Shown in pieces: positions 11,621-23,984 of a stretch of 64,000 bases of DNA. The first letter of the stretch is position 1. Every line of letters begins with the position of its first letter. The DNA lies in contig CM012953.1 of NCBI GenBank assembly GCA_000181795.3, positions 19,543,081 through 19,607,080 of the forward strand, given 5' to 3'. The DNA is from Trichinella spiralis. Its lineage: Eukaryota > Nematoda > Enoplea > Trichinellida > Trichinellidae. The notes under the pieces were generated by a model, which was given only the letters and a program-made list of their open reading frames with translations, was not told the DNA's origin and did no database searches. A program made the translations under genes and the position numbers.

Positions 11621-13436
11621 ACGCAAGCCCAAGCCCAGTTTCAGCTGCGCCACATTTCAGCATCTCTGGCGAAGTACTACTACGTCATTTTGTCTTTACC
11701 GGATTCCGTTGCCCCTGACGTCGGCGACTTATTAGAACCGGTTGGAGATATACCCTTACGAAACGTTGAAGAGCCACATTCTGGAACACTAAGGCGAATT
11801 GGACGACGACCGCTTCAACCCACTTACGACTCCAGTTGCTGCAGGAGATATGAAACCTTTCCAGCTATTTCGAGAAATGCGCCGGAACTGTAGTACGAAT
11901 TTGAATCCAATTATATTTTTTTTCAAAAAGCTCTTCTTAGAGCGTCTCCCCTTGAACATCCAAATGATACTCATAGCCAACGCGTATTCTAACACGGAAG
12001 AACTGGCAGAGAAAGCCGACAAACTGGTAGCTGTCAGCGGTAACAGCTCTGGTTTAGTTTACGCAGTCCGTCAAAGAGCAGAGCGACGGCAGAGCTCAAA
12101 CCCTTGAATAACGGATCGAAGATTTTGAAGAGCGATTCTGATCCTTGAATAGGCGATCACGTGACAGATCTCAGACGCCTAGCCCTAGACGCTAGAGTTC
12201 GATTCGCACCCGACAGCAAACACCTCCTGTTTTCTATTACCGTCAGAAATTCAGGGTACAGGCTCGCAGATGCCGTTCCCCTTGCCGATATACTAGGGAA
12301 ACGGACGGCCCGGGACCTCATGGCACTAGGGTCCCCGGGTAACCGACCACGCTGCCTTTTCTTTGTCCAGGAGAGAAAGTACGGAATGCGTTTCCTGGTG
12401 GACAGCGGTTTGGAAGTAAGCGTAGTGCCACTTAGTACCACCCGGCGCAGTCAACTCCACACCTCAGACATCCCGCGGTTAACAGCCGCAAACGTCACTA
12501 CCATCGATGTTGTCGGTAGCCGCGAGTTGACAGTGGACGAAGGCTTAACGCGCCCGATGAGTTGAAAATTCATAGTGGCACGAATCCGACAACGAATCCT
12601 CAGAGCAGACTTCCTACGGCATTTCAACCTGCTCTTCAACCTGTTAGATTATCAGCTTCTGATTGACATGACGTATTGACTTTCACGAATGGACTTGTCA
12701 AGATCAGCAAAACAAAATCCGTCAGTTGTTTACGGCGCGGATGAGACAACAAATTCAAAAATTTTAAAAAGTTCCTATCTCTCACCTCATATTTCAGAAC
12801 CAGCGAGCGTCGATTCAACATCACATCCTGACGCACGGACTACCTGTCTTTGCAAGACCGCGACGGCTGCCGCCTGACCGACTGGAACTTGCGCGTAAAG
12901 AGTTCGACATCCTTCTCAGTATCATCCGACCATCAAACAGCAGTTGGGCATCACCGCTTCACATGGTTCGAAAAAAACAGCCGAATACCTGGCGCTCCTG
13001 GGGAGACTACCAACGTCTTAACAACGTCACAAAGCCCGGCAGATACCCGATTCCTAACTTCAACGACTTCGTCACGCAGTTGAGCGGCCGGACGATTTTC
13101 TCCAAAGTCAGCCTGATCCGCGCCTACCAGCAGATCCCAGTAGCTGAAGAAATTCCGAAGGCGGCCATTACGACATCTTTCAGCCTGTACGAATACGTGA
13201 GAATTACGATCACGCACAAACATTCCAACGTTTTATGCAGTATTTGGGCTTTTACACAAGCAAATCTTTGTATGCAGTCGTTTTCATAGGTTGCAATATT
13301 TTCAGATTTTCATTCATTAATTTTTATTTGTTTTCAGTTAACACTTCATTTTATTTCAAAACATTCATTTCCATATAGTTTTGAAATTAGATTGTAATGT
13401 TCATTGAAATTAAATTTAACTACCTACCTATGTTTC

Positions 13437-13634
13437 TGTGGGAATGTACCTGAACATCAAATGTGCTTTTATAGGGTACGGTAGAAGGAAGACGAAAATA
13501 GTGTGCGTGGGCGTGGGCGTGATAGCGGTGTGTGAAGAAAGCCTGTGAGTGGCGTCAGCGGACATCTCTGTATATATCTACATTCCCTTTGTTTACTCTC
13601 TTGTATTAAAGATATATATTCATATATCCGGACA
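13437..13634 (+). repeat. Gypsy LTR copy inside the RT region
   Basis: About 198 bp, aligning with the 3' LTR at 15945-16140 with a few substitutions and one short indel. It begins tgtgggaatgtacctg and ends atatccggaca. It lies between the two halves of the RT domain together with about 145 bp of AT-rich DNA. No clear target-site duplication was seen. It may be a solo LTR, or the 5' LTR of an internally deleted second copy. Confidence 0.8.
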
Positions 13635-15944
13635 TAAGAGCACACTGTTCGACTGCAGGAAGTACTTGACCGCCTCAGGAAAGTCGGCCTGAAAGTGAAA
13701 CCTGAGAAGTGCCAGTTGATGAAGAGGAAGGTGGCGTACTTAGGCCACATTATTTCCGAGAAAGGCATTGCCACCGACCCCAGCAAAACACGAGCGGTAA
13801 AGGAGTGGCAAGCGCCATCTTGTGTGTCAGAGTTGAGGCAGCTTCTGGGATTGGCTTCATACTACCGGAAGTTCGTCAACGGCTTCGCGAGTATCGCTGC
13901 TCCCTTACATCAGCTACAGGAAGGAGACGCAGAGTGGAAGTGGACAAAAGTCTGCCAGGCGGCATTCGATGCTCTGAAGCACCAACTTACTTCAGCCTCT
14001 ATCCTCGCATACTCCGACTTCCGACGCCGGTTTCTAGTCGACGTGGATGCTAGCGGAGATGGACTTGGTGCTGTTTTGAGTCAAAAGGATGGCAGTAAAG
14101 AACGGGTTGTGGCTTACGCGAGCCGCTCGCTGACCAAGCCAGAACGTTGCTACTGCGTGACACGAAGGGAGATGCTCGGGTTGGTGTGGACTCTGCGGTA
14201 ATTCCGACCCTACCTCTATGGTCAGCGGTTCCTTGTGCGCACTGATCATAGTTGCCTGCGTTGGTTACGGAATTTTAAGGAGCCAGAGGGACAGGTAGCC
14301 CGGGAGAGTTGGACTTTGAGGTGGAACATCGACCAGGACGCCTTCATGGCAATGCTGACGCGCTGTCACGGACCAGTTGCGCTCAGTGCGGGAGACCGAT
14401 GAAGAGCAGTATGTGCGCAGTCCGTGCAGCGCCGTCGGGCTCCGCGGTTGTGGTACAGACTCTCAGGGATCAACTGCTGGCAGCTCAGCAAGCAGACCCG
14501 GAGATACAGCTGTTGCGTCAGTGGGTGACCAGTGGGTCTTGGCCGACCCAGTGTCCTCATGAATATAGCCGAGACTTGAATATGATGTGGCAGCAAAGGC
14601 CGATCTGGATTGTCCAAGAAGACCTTATTTGCCGTCATCGTGATGGACTCACGGCCGAAGAAGGGGCGACGCAAATGCTGGTGCCGCGGGCCTTGAGAAG
14701 TGAGATCATGCGATCCCTGCACAACAGTCGATACGCGGGTCACCTAGGCGAACGGCGGACCCTTTCCACGACTAGAAGCCGATTTTACTGGCCCGGGATG
14801 AGTGGGGACGTCCACTTATGGTGCCGCACGTGCACGCAGTGTGCGGCGAGAAAAAGGCCATCAAAAAGCAGCCGCGCACTGATGCAGCCAATGACTGCGG
14901 GTTATCCGCTGCAGCGAGTGGAATGGACATCTTGGGGCCACTGGAAAAGACCCCGTCTGGCAACCGATATGTCCTGGTCTTGACGGACTACTTTACCAAG
15001 TGGACAGCCGCATTCCCTCTCACTAACATGGAAGCCGACACAGTGGCCAAAGTACTGATGGAGAAATACATAGCGTACTTTCGCGCGCCGGACTGCTTGC
15101 ACAGTGACCAAGGTCGCTCGTTCGAAGCGCGGGTTGTCCAGGAGTTGTGCCGTCTTTTCGACATCAGAAAGACGCGGTCCTCCCCGTACCATCCGCAAGG
15201 GAACGGACAAGCTGAAAGATTCAATCGCACACTCCTGGACATGCTGTCCATTATGTGCGAGGCGAATCGGCAGCAATGGGATGAAATGTTCTCTTGCGTC
15301 ATGCTGGCGTACAGCAGTAGCGTCAACGAGAGCACTGGTGTAACATTGGCCATGGCTATGTTTGGCAGAGAGCTACAGCTGCCGCTGGACATCCAGATGG
15401 GGTCGCCGCAGAGGAAAGACACGGAAACGCTGCCGAATTACATCCGACAAACGAGAGAGCGCATTGACATTGTGCATGAGCAGATGCGACGGCAGCTAAA
15501 GGTGCAGCAGAGGCGGCAGAAGTCCCTCTACGACCGGAAGGCAACCCAAGGAACCTTCTGCATAAAGGACCTCGTGTGGTTAGCTATCCTGAGGGGAGGA
15601 AAGTTACATCCGTGCTAGGAAGGACCATATGAGATAGTGCAAACCCTGGGCCCGCACACATATCGAGTGAGACACCAAGAACGGAGACGCCGCACTAGGT
15701 GGTGCACTCTGATCGATTAAAAAAATATGTCACCCGGGAGGATGCTGACGAGACCAGAAGGAGACCCTTTCCCCTTTGGTACGGTTCCGGAAGCTACCCG
15801 AAGGAGCAACAGCCTAAGGAAAACGTCACGGGACCTAGGGTGGAAGTTCGACGATCCGCGCGTACACACCGGCCTCCGGGGTACTTAAGGGACTACGTTC
15901 CTTAAAGGAAAATTCGGAACGAACTCTTCCGAAGGAGGGGGCAG

Positions 15945-16140
15945 TGTGGCGATGTTACCTGAACATCAACTGTGCTTTTATAGGGTACGGTAGAAGGAAG
16001 ACGAAAATAGTGTGGGCGTGGGCGTGATAGCGGTGTGTGAAGAAGGCTTGAGAGTGGCGTCCGCGGACATCTCTGTATATATATCTACATTCCATTTGTT
16101 TACTCTCTTGTATTAAAGATATATATTCATATATCCGGAC
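15945..16140 (+). repeat. 3' LTR of gypsy element
   Basis: Starts tgtggcgatgttacctg directly after a G-rich polypurine tract and contains a TATA-like and polyadenylation-like region (tattaaagatatatattc). It ends near ccggac at 16140. Confidence 0.8.
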
Positions 16141-16179
16141 TTGCTATTAAATATACTACCCTTATCGTGTGTAATGAGC

Positions 16180-17060
16180 AAGGCACCGAGCAGCGCACGC
16201 ACGACTGCGCACAATCCTCAAGATAACGGACAGGGTGAAAGATACAATGGAATTATATGGAAGGCGGTCACTTTAGCGCTGAGATCCCACAATCTACGGA
16301 TCGTACAATGAGAAGAAGTAATAGGCTTAGCGTTACACTCGATACGCACGTTGCTGTCGACAACGACTAACGCTAATCCTCATGAGCGTTTATTTGGTTA
16401 CCAGCGTCGAACACCTACGGGTACATCCCTCCCTACTTGGTTAACAACACCCGGAATTGTACTAATGAGACGGCTGAAAAGAACAAACAAACACGACCAC
16501 CTAGTAGAAGAAATGGAACTGATGGAAGCTTACCCTAAATATGCCCATGTCAGATTAACAGATGGAAGAGAAACCACTGTATCCCTGAGGCATCTTGCGC
16601 CTTTTGGAGGAAGGTGCGTTTCTGAAGATGGCAACCCAGATGAAACATAAGTGGGAACTGGAGCTCCTGGCGAAGAAGGTGAAAAAGGAGAAAAACCAGA
16701 TGCTAACGACCCTACACCAGAAAATTCAGAAAGCGAAGAAGACACAGAGACAAGAGATGAACCTCATCAAACACCACCACGACACTCCACTAGAATAAGA
16801 CGAGCACCACGGCGCCTGCAGGACTACGTCCAATACTAGACGTGGGGTGAAGGTGGTGGGTACATTAAACAGGGTTATCTTACCTGATAATCTCTCGTGA
16901 TACTATATATACTATCTTATGATTGTACATTGAATCTTGGCTCCGTTCTGTTTAATAAACCTCAACTTTGTGAGTTATTCATTACAACTGCTTCATTGTC
17001 TCGCCACGTTCGGAAACGAACGTGGTTAATTAGCGGTTGGACAATCAAATAAGGTTGACC
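16180..17060 (+). mobile_element. Second gypsy-type integrase fragment with LTR
   Basis: Frames from about 16200 to 16838 read as the C-terminal part of a different gypsy-type integrase: an NGQGERYNG motif, PHERLFGYQRR, a TSLPTWLTTPG segment, then YAHVRLTDGRETTVSLRHL. After one in-frame stop (about 16648) an acidic tail ends HSTRIRRAPRRLQDYVQY. A purine-rich tract (ggggtgaaggtggtggg) follows and begins a probable 3' LTR that runs to about 17060. The 5' part is missing, so this is a truncated relic abutting the previous LTR. Confidence 0.75.
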
Positions 17061-18060
17061 TCCCGCGTGAATAATAATACAGTGCAACGCTCAGGCGATC
17101 CAGTTTCTCAGGCGTTAACAGAATGTTAAATGGAAAATTGATTTATTTTTTAGCTTTCTACAACTTCCAAATATTCAGCATCTCTAAATGCCTAATTAAC
17201 TGCTGAGCTTCCAAGACCATTATGATTAAATTTCAAAACGATACGCTCTAAAAAACGATAACGATTAATCTTGACATAGTACTTGAATACTCTTCATATT
17301 AATAATCATACAGAATGAAAAAGGTTGGCTAAAAAATTTTGTATAATTACAGCGCAAATGTTGAAACTTTGTATTTAAAATATTAATGCAAATAACATTC
17401 CAGCATTAAAGCAGTAATTGGATGATGTAGAAAATAGATTTTCAGGTACAATTTAGCTGGGAATAATTGAAAACCCTGATTTGAGGGTCGAAGACATAAT
17501 AAAATAGTATTTTACATATATTTATTAACTCTCTGTTATTTATAATGCATTATTTTTTTCCTAAAGTTATTACCCAGCTGTCAGATAAACTAATCATGTA
17601 CTTGAATTTTATTAATTAAATATTCATAAAATTTGAAAAATGTTTTGACCGAAAATAGCCTAAAAACTAGGTCAACCGCTCAAAATTTTTCTGAAAGATT
17701 TTGCTAATTCGGTTGATCAGACCGCAAAATCTTGGCGAAAATTTTAACGGTTAACGGAATCTTCACTTTAAACCATGCTGCAGGCACAGTTTATATGGCG
17801 CCACCTTGGTAGCTGACATTTAATAAACAAAAATAACAATACAAATATAAATAAAATGAAATAAAATAAAAAACAAAAAATGAAAAATGTTATAAAAAAC
17901 AAAGTTTTCGAATTCTTCTAAGGTGTGATTTTTTGCATTGCATTGAGACGGTTTTTTGTTTTTATTTACTTTTTTGTTTTTCCAGATGTTTTTTTGTTTT
18001 TTAAAGCGCTTTTGTTTGTTTTTTATGTTATTCGAGATTTTGTATGGCACTATGAGTGGG
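17061..18060. other. AT-rich spacer
   Basis: No coding or structured feature recognised. Long A/T runs near 17820-18000 create low-complexity frames on both strands. Confidence 0.5.
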
Positions 18061-18300
18061 ACAATATAAGCAGGTTCATTCTACCTCCTTGTCCACCACA
18101 CCAGCATAACCTTGCCACTGTTGTGTGCCTTTCAGACTCGAAGCTCTGTTTGATTCATTTTTCGATAAAACAATTCTTACTATGAATCTTTTATTTGTAG
18201 TTATGCAATTTTACATTAGTTACAATAAAATTTACGATTAGTTGCAATTATGGAACTATGGGTTTTGATTCGTTTACAATTATAATACATTACAACTCCT
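18061..18300. repeat. Dispersed repeat, right-end module
   Basis: Matches 23785-23984 closely, including ccttgtccaccacaccag, cttactatgaa and tacgattagttgcaatta. This is the terminal module of the same family as copies A, B and C, present here alone. Confidence 0.7.
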
Positions 18301-19411
18301 TTTTGTATTTACATTGCCTGATGAATCAGTGAAGCATTCTAATCAAAGTTTTTCAAACTCAAAACACAACCACATTTTTTGGTTTTCAATCGTTTATGTT
18401 TAGCTAATTTAAGAAAACCTGAATAGAAGTTTTACACTGCAAAACATATCAGTAAAACAAAAAAACATGTTCAGTAATACAATAATTTCTAACAGTAGCA
18501 TTACAATTGGAATAACTGAAAACGTTGGTTTCAAAGTACAAAAAACAAGGTATAAACTAGATGAAATTATTATTTAAATAACATTGCAAATTCCAGTTTT
18601 GTAAGAATATATTGTTTTCCATGAATGGCTAACGTTCACACTTTCAAATGAATTCAATGTTAAAACTGAAAGTTTATTCTTCTTAGAAGTATTCTTGAAC
18701 TGAAGAACGGCGCAACTCAAAATGAATAAGTTAATGACAACAATTAATATCCTATAATCAGAATTTAAAAGGTATACCAAAACTCGAAATATAGTAGTGC
18801 CAAGCAAACAGCTAAATCGGAAAAAATTTCGATTATCGACATTAGAATGACAGATATATGATGCAACGATATTTATATAAAAGGTGAGCGAGAATCTCAA
18901 CTTGAAATGGCATTGCTCATAAAATGTCCAAACGTAAAAAGTTACACAATTTAGGAAAATAATATATTCCACTTGGGGTAAAACATTCTCTACTTACAAT
19001 ACACTACACTGATTAATAAACATCACAAAAAGTTAAAGCTCTCATATATGAAAACTATGAAAAAAATCTAATCAGCAATGTTCAGCAAATTTAGATTCAA
19101 GCTATAAAAACACATTTACTAAACCAACAACATCTTCTATTTGTTCATATGCATCAGGTCCTCCGGATGTTCTACAAATAGAGAAAAATAATTTAAAAAA
19201 CAAACCAACAACTAAGAAATACCAAACCTCTTTCTGAAGCAATACTTCGTTTGTCAATGTCAATAAAGTCATTGCAAACATGCCACATGAAGATCACCAA
19301 CAATCAGAGCAAGCAAAGACAGATAAGCGAGCAAAGAACAAGCAAATGAAAATTTTCATGAAGCCGGTTGCAAAGAACCAATAAGCCAGTGTAGAGCAGA
19401 TGAATTATATT
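18301..19411. other. AT-rich spacer with one orphan frame
   Basis: A 132-codon minus-strand frame (18972-18574) is hydrophobic and Phe/Ile/Leu-rich, but it matches no family I know and lies inside the repeat nest. I do not call it a gene. Nothing else is seen. Confidence 0.4.
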
Positions 19412-20640
19412 AGATAGGCAAAGTGCCACATTTAGAGGCCATTTATTGCACAACTACTGGGCAGCTTCCGATGAAACTCTGCATAACACTAGAATACATC
19501 TATGCAAACATATAAGTATCAAAAAAGTTGAAACTTTGAGAAAAAGTTCTTCGCCGTTTTTACAAAAACAGCAAGTGTATAGCCCATGAAATTTCAAACT
19601 TTTCAAAAAAATCTTTTTGCTCCAAAAATGACTGGAATTAATTTTAATCGATAATAAATTGTTAAAGAACTACAACCAAATTCTCTGCACTGTTCCTAGT
19701 TGCGTATTTCTCGAGATATCGCGGAAAAGTGGGCAACTTTCTTATGTATTAAGATAGGCAATATGCCAACTTTAGAGGACACTTTTTCCACAACTAATTT
19801 CCGATGAAACTTTCCGAAACATTATCTTTTATCAACGTGAAACTCTAGCAATACTTTGAAAAAAGATTTTCACCGATTTTCGCAAAAACAACAGTCCATG
19901 AAATTTTGAAATTTTCGAGAAAAATTTTTTTTCCAAAAATCAAAGCAATTAGTTTATATCGATCAAAAATTATTAGCAAACCACTATAAACTTATTCGCA
20001 GCGTTCTTGATTGCGTATTTCTTGAGATATACCAAAAAATGTGAAACTGAAAATGGGATTTTAACAGAGGTGAAATAAAAAGGAATGAAAACTAAAAGTT
20101 CAATAAATGCGCATATAAAATGATTTCATTAATTTTTACAACGGAACTATCAATGTTTACGGCAAAAAACGGAATTTATTTTAATAAGAATTGTTCCTGA
20201 TTTTCATTTATGCAAACAGAACTTTCAAAATTAAAATCTTTGTTCACTGAATTTTTTGATTAATTACAATTCAGAGATACGAATTATTCAAAATTATCAG
20301 ATTGGAAAGCTATTTTCATGCAATATGTCAGTCTTTCTTTTCTATAAATGTCAAATGCTCAAACCGGCAACTTTATCAAATTTCTCAAAAAATCATCGAT
20401 TGCAGGTTATTCAAAATTTACAAACCTTTAATTAGCACATAATTGTTTGCACTTAGCATCAAATTATTTTACAATTCGCCGTAGTTTCTGAGATGCTCGG
20501 AATAATTTTCACAGTACATACCGGTGGATTTCTCTAAAGATTCGAAAAACTACCATGCATGAGCCCAATAATTTGACATAAATTGTGAATTTATTTAATT
20601 TCCTAGCATTTGTGGTCAATTTTCACCCCGGGCGACTATA
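19412..20640. repeat. Dispersed repeat copy B with 340-bp tandem pair
   Basis: Two diverged units begin at about 19412 and 19752 (both agataggcaa or agataggcaat followed by tgcca), giving a period near 340 bp. Each contains ttccgatgaaact, then caaaaaca, gaaattt and ccaaaaat blocks. From about 20060 to 20640 it continues with the segment shared with copies A (8730-9240) and C (23356-23790). No coding sequence. Confidence 0.75.
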
Positions 20641-20940
20641 TTAAACACTTATTATGCAGTGCGCAATGCTATTAAGCTATTTAATTATGCAGTGCATTTG
20701 TTACTTAGCGAAAGTAAATTCAAATAACCACACATTTTGCATCAATGAGAAACTTAAAAAATAAAAAAATGGTAATGGGCATCGCATTCCATGAAATGTT
20801 CGCTTTTAAACAAAAAAACACTTACAACGCATGCGTTTTGATTTGCAGTATGCTCATTAAATTTAACATCTGTCACTTCATTCACTCGATGCTTATGGGT
20901 ATCAAAAATTCTGAAAATCTTATTACAAAAATGAATTTAC
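20641..20940. other. AT-rich spacer at the 3' side of the Copia element
   Basis: Copia similarity fades at about 20940. No Copia RT, RNase H or left LTR could be recognised here, so the element is truncated. Confidence 0.5.
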
Positions 20941-23080
20941 TGGCTTTTCGATGGAATGGGTACATATGCATCACATCCGAAAACTCGCAGATGCTCAACA
21001 GCTGGTCGCTTTCCAAACCATTTTTCATGCGGCATTTTGGTTGTTTCTTTCCGATTTGGGATGCGGTTCAAAGGATAGGCAGCAGTATGAACTGCTTCAG
21101 CTCAGAGACTTCTTGGCAAATTTCTTGCATGCAGCATTGACCTTGCCTTTTCAACGAGTGTTTTGTTCTCTCTTTCAGCCATCCCATTACACTGAGTGGG
21201 CTCTTCTCATGCACAATTCTCCTCTCTATATGAAAGTTATCAAATTCTTTGTTGACAAATTCAGTCCCGCCGTCTGTTCGAATCCATTGCACGTCGCATC
21301 CAATTTATTGCTTGATTTCAGTCATAGCAATGTTGAGGTATCGTAAGATCTCGTCCTTTCCATTCATAAAGTAAACCTTACTGTATCCTGATGATTCATC
21401 TTTGATGCATATGAAATAACGATTACCACCGACTAATGGGTGGATAAAAGGTCCATAGGCATGAGCATGAAGTATCTTTCCATGAACAGATTTTCGTAGT
21501 TCAATGATTTCTTTGTGAGGCTTCTGAGTCATTGAACCAAAACCGCACTGCTCACAAAAGAACGTTTCTTATGTTGTCGCACGCAGCCCATCAACAAGGT
21601 TATATTGCATCATAATTTTAATTGACACTGATGTGTCCAACTCGATGATGGCAAAGTTCGAACGAGTGTGCTCCCCCTCTGCGAACATTGCAGACATCGA
21701 AGTGTTGTCTGACGATCGACGGATTAACAGAGCATACAGATCTCCATCTTTGTATCTAACCAGTTCTGTCCTGTTATTCATCATCAAACGGGTGTTGAAA
21801 TTGTCCATCATGATTTTGTATCCACGGGCAGCTGCAGCCCCAATGCTAAACAGACAGCTAGACCTGAATTCTGGAATGTAGAGAACGTCATTGAGTACAG
21901 ACACAATCCACTGCTTTCCATTCAACACTTCAACATCTATAGTTCCAATTCCAACTGCATATATCATTTTGTCGTCTTCAATTTGCATTCCTTGTGTTCA
22001 GTGTTCTCTAATGTTGAGAACCAATGTCGGTTCCTGGTAATGTCCTTGAACGCTCCAGAATCAGAAAGCCATCCGTCATTGCGCTCCTGACGAATATCTA
22101 ACTATAAGCGTGCGACAAATCCCTGGGTTCGTCTTTTGGTGTGTTAGAATTTATTTTCCTTTGACTTCGACAATCACTGCAAATATCCTCCTTTTTCTTA
22201 CAATTCCAACATTCAATATTTCTCTTCTTAGAAAACCCGTTGGGTTCTTTTGAGGTTGTTTTCTTTCCAACTAAGGCTTCTCCAATAGACACTGCTTGCA
22301 TAGAACGACAAAGTTGATCTGATTCACAGGCATGTAACTGGGAAGTAAGATCTGAAAGACTGGCAGGCTTTTGTACTGAAAGTCTCCAAGACTGACGGAA
22401 GGAGTCAAATTCAGATGGAAGACACTTTCCCGATGATTATTTTATCATCTAACTCGATCTGAACTGACCGTATCTTGTTGACAATGACATTTAATCCAGC
22501 AATGAACGAAGCAACATGCATTCCAGGTTTCCATGTATACGCGTAAAATTCTGACGAAACCAAGAGCTTACTGCTTATCGTTGCCTCTTTCTTGATTCGA
22601 ACAATGCAGTCCATCATCTCTTTTGACGTCTTGCATGAACGGATGATAGCGTGATGAAAATCATCCACTGACCGGCAAATGATGCTACGAGCAAGAGCAT
22701 CAATCTTTTTCCAAGCCTTGATCTCACTCTCATCTTTCAGTGGACAGGTTTTCTCTCTGCTGACAATATCAAGACAGTCCCTCGTTCCAGAACAGCTTCA
22801 ATTTCAAACTTCCATCGACAGTAATTCTCTCCCTTAAGCTGAATCAGCAGTTTTTTTAGGTTCCATGTTTTGCGTTGACAATCCCAGGATTCAGCAGTGT
22901 TAAGATTTGTTCAACGCTTCTTGGTGCGCGCTGTCTCCGCAGACTCAAGTTGCAAACAACGTCGACACGCAACAAACACACTTCAGTTGAATCCGCCGTC
23001 GAACACGCAGAACACAAAAGGCCTTTTACAGTTCAGCTTAGGTTACAACAGCGCAGAGGAAGCGTGCTGGGCCCATAAAC
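20940..23080 (-). mobile_element. Ty1/Copia retrotransposon, 5' half, broken
   Basis: Reading the minus strand from right to left: Gag (22668-22411), a CCHC-like knuckle (CWNCKKKEDICSDC near 22200), a Copia protease core (WLSDSGAFKDITRN near 22070), the GAG-pre-integrase segment (21988-21569), then integrase with RTDGGTEFVNKEF near 21285 and the Copia HLRVFGCDAYV segment near 21000. Several stops and frame changes interrupt it, and RT/RNase H and the 3' LTR are absent. It is an inactive relic. Confidence 0.85.
23062..23080 (-). other. Copia-type primer-binding site
   Basis: Directly inside the 5' LTR the minus strand reads gtttatgggcccagcacgc. This resembles the Drosophila copia primer-binding site, which pairs with an internal part of initiator tRNA-Met rather than with a tRNA 3' end. 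Priming by a tRNA-iMet half is inferred from that similarity. Confidence 0.6.
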
Positions 23081-23355
23081 TGTTGAAATTCAGTCAATTT
23101 TATCTGTGTTATCATGTAAATCGAGACAACAGACGTAAAATCAGGACATACGAACACAGCAGCTACAGAAAGAATTCAAAGAAGCACAACAGAGTAATTG
23201 AAGGAACTAAGTTTATTAGCACACAAGGTATATCATACACACACGGAAGTATCTATAATTATCCACAGTTAGTACAGTATATGGAATATCAGGTTACAAC
23301 ATTCAGAAGTAATAGAGTTTGTAGTAGATCCGTTGGCTCTATTTCGACAGTAACA
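23081..23355 (-). repeat. 5' LTR of Copia element
   Basis: About 275 bp. On the minus strand it starts tgttactgtcg and ends ttcaaca at the primer-binding site. It contains an aataaa-like signal (ctaataaactta). Its outer end abuts dispersed-repeat sequence (attgttcctgattt), so the Copia element inserted into a copy of that repeat. Confidence 0.75.
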
Positions 23356-23984
23356 ATTGTTCCTGATTTTTATTTATGTCCTACAAAAACTTTCAAAAAC
23401 AACACATTTGTTTACTCAATTTTTTGATTGATTACAATTTAGAGATAAGAATTATCCAAAATTGTCAGAACTGAATGCAATTTTCAGGCAATATGCCAGT
23501 CTTTCTCTTCCATAAATGTCAAATTTATCATATTTCTCAAAGAAAGCGGGTTATTGAAAATTTACATACCTTTAAGTGGCACAATATTATTTGCACTTAT
23601 GAAAAACCATTTTCTAATACGCCGCGCTTTCAGAGAAACATGTAATTAGTTTTACTGAACTTATTGGTGAATACCTCTAGACATGGGAATAAATACCAAG
23701 CCGATTGATTTTATGTAAATTTTAAATTTATTTAAATTCCTTGCATTTGTAATTAATTATTCCGTCGGCTACTGCACTTTGTTCCACTTCCTTGTCCGCC
23801 ACACCAGCATTACCAGGACCACACTGATCGACCTTATAACCTCGAAGCACTGCTTCATTTATTTTTTAACAAAACATTTCTTACTATGAACCTTTTCTTT
23901 GTAGTTACGTAATTTTACATTAGTTTCGATACAGTTTACGATTAGTTGCAATTACGGAATTAGGAGTTCTAATTAGTTTACATA
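23356..23984. repeat. Dispersed repeat, copy C
   Basis: Continues the repeat family from attgttcctgatttt through ggcaatatgccag to the right-end module (ccttgtccgccacaccag, tacgattagttgcaatta). It is bounded on the left by the Copia LTR and on the right by the hAT element. Confidence 0.7.

Larger units (their letters stand above)
11625..16140 (+). mobile_element. Ty3/gypsy retrotransposon, interrupted and frameshifted
   Basis: In order: gypsy-type Gag (LFLERLPLNIQM near 11935), an aspartic protease (FLVDSGLEVSVVP near 12390, with Leu where Ala is usual), the first part of reverse transcriptase (12980-13240), an interruption of about 400 bp, the end of RT plus RNase H (13640-14280), a zinc-binding HHCC motif (14730-14860) and integrase (14930-15620) with all three acidic residues (in LTDYFTKW, HSDQGRS and NGQAERFNR). 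A chromodomain-like or C-terminal tail ends at about 15905, followed by a purine tract (gaaggagggggcag) and the 3' LTR. Several stops and at least one frameshift (about 14900) occur, and the YxDD stretch of RT is missing. The element is inactive. Confidence 0.88.

Noticed and set aside
18574..18972. 132-codon hydrophobic minus-strand frame
   Set aside because: No family match, lies in the repeat nest, and its composition is explained by A/T richness.
22897..23427. 176-codon plus-strand frame
   Set aside because: It runs antisense through the Copia LTR and primer-binding site into the dispersed repeat.
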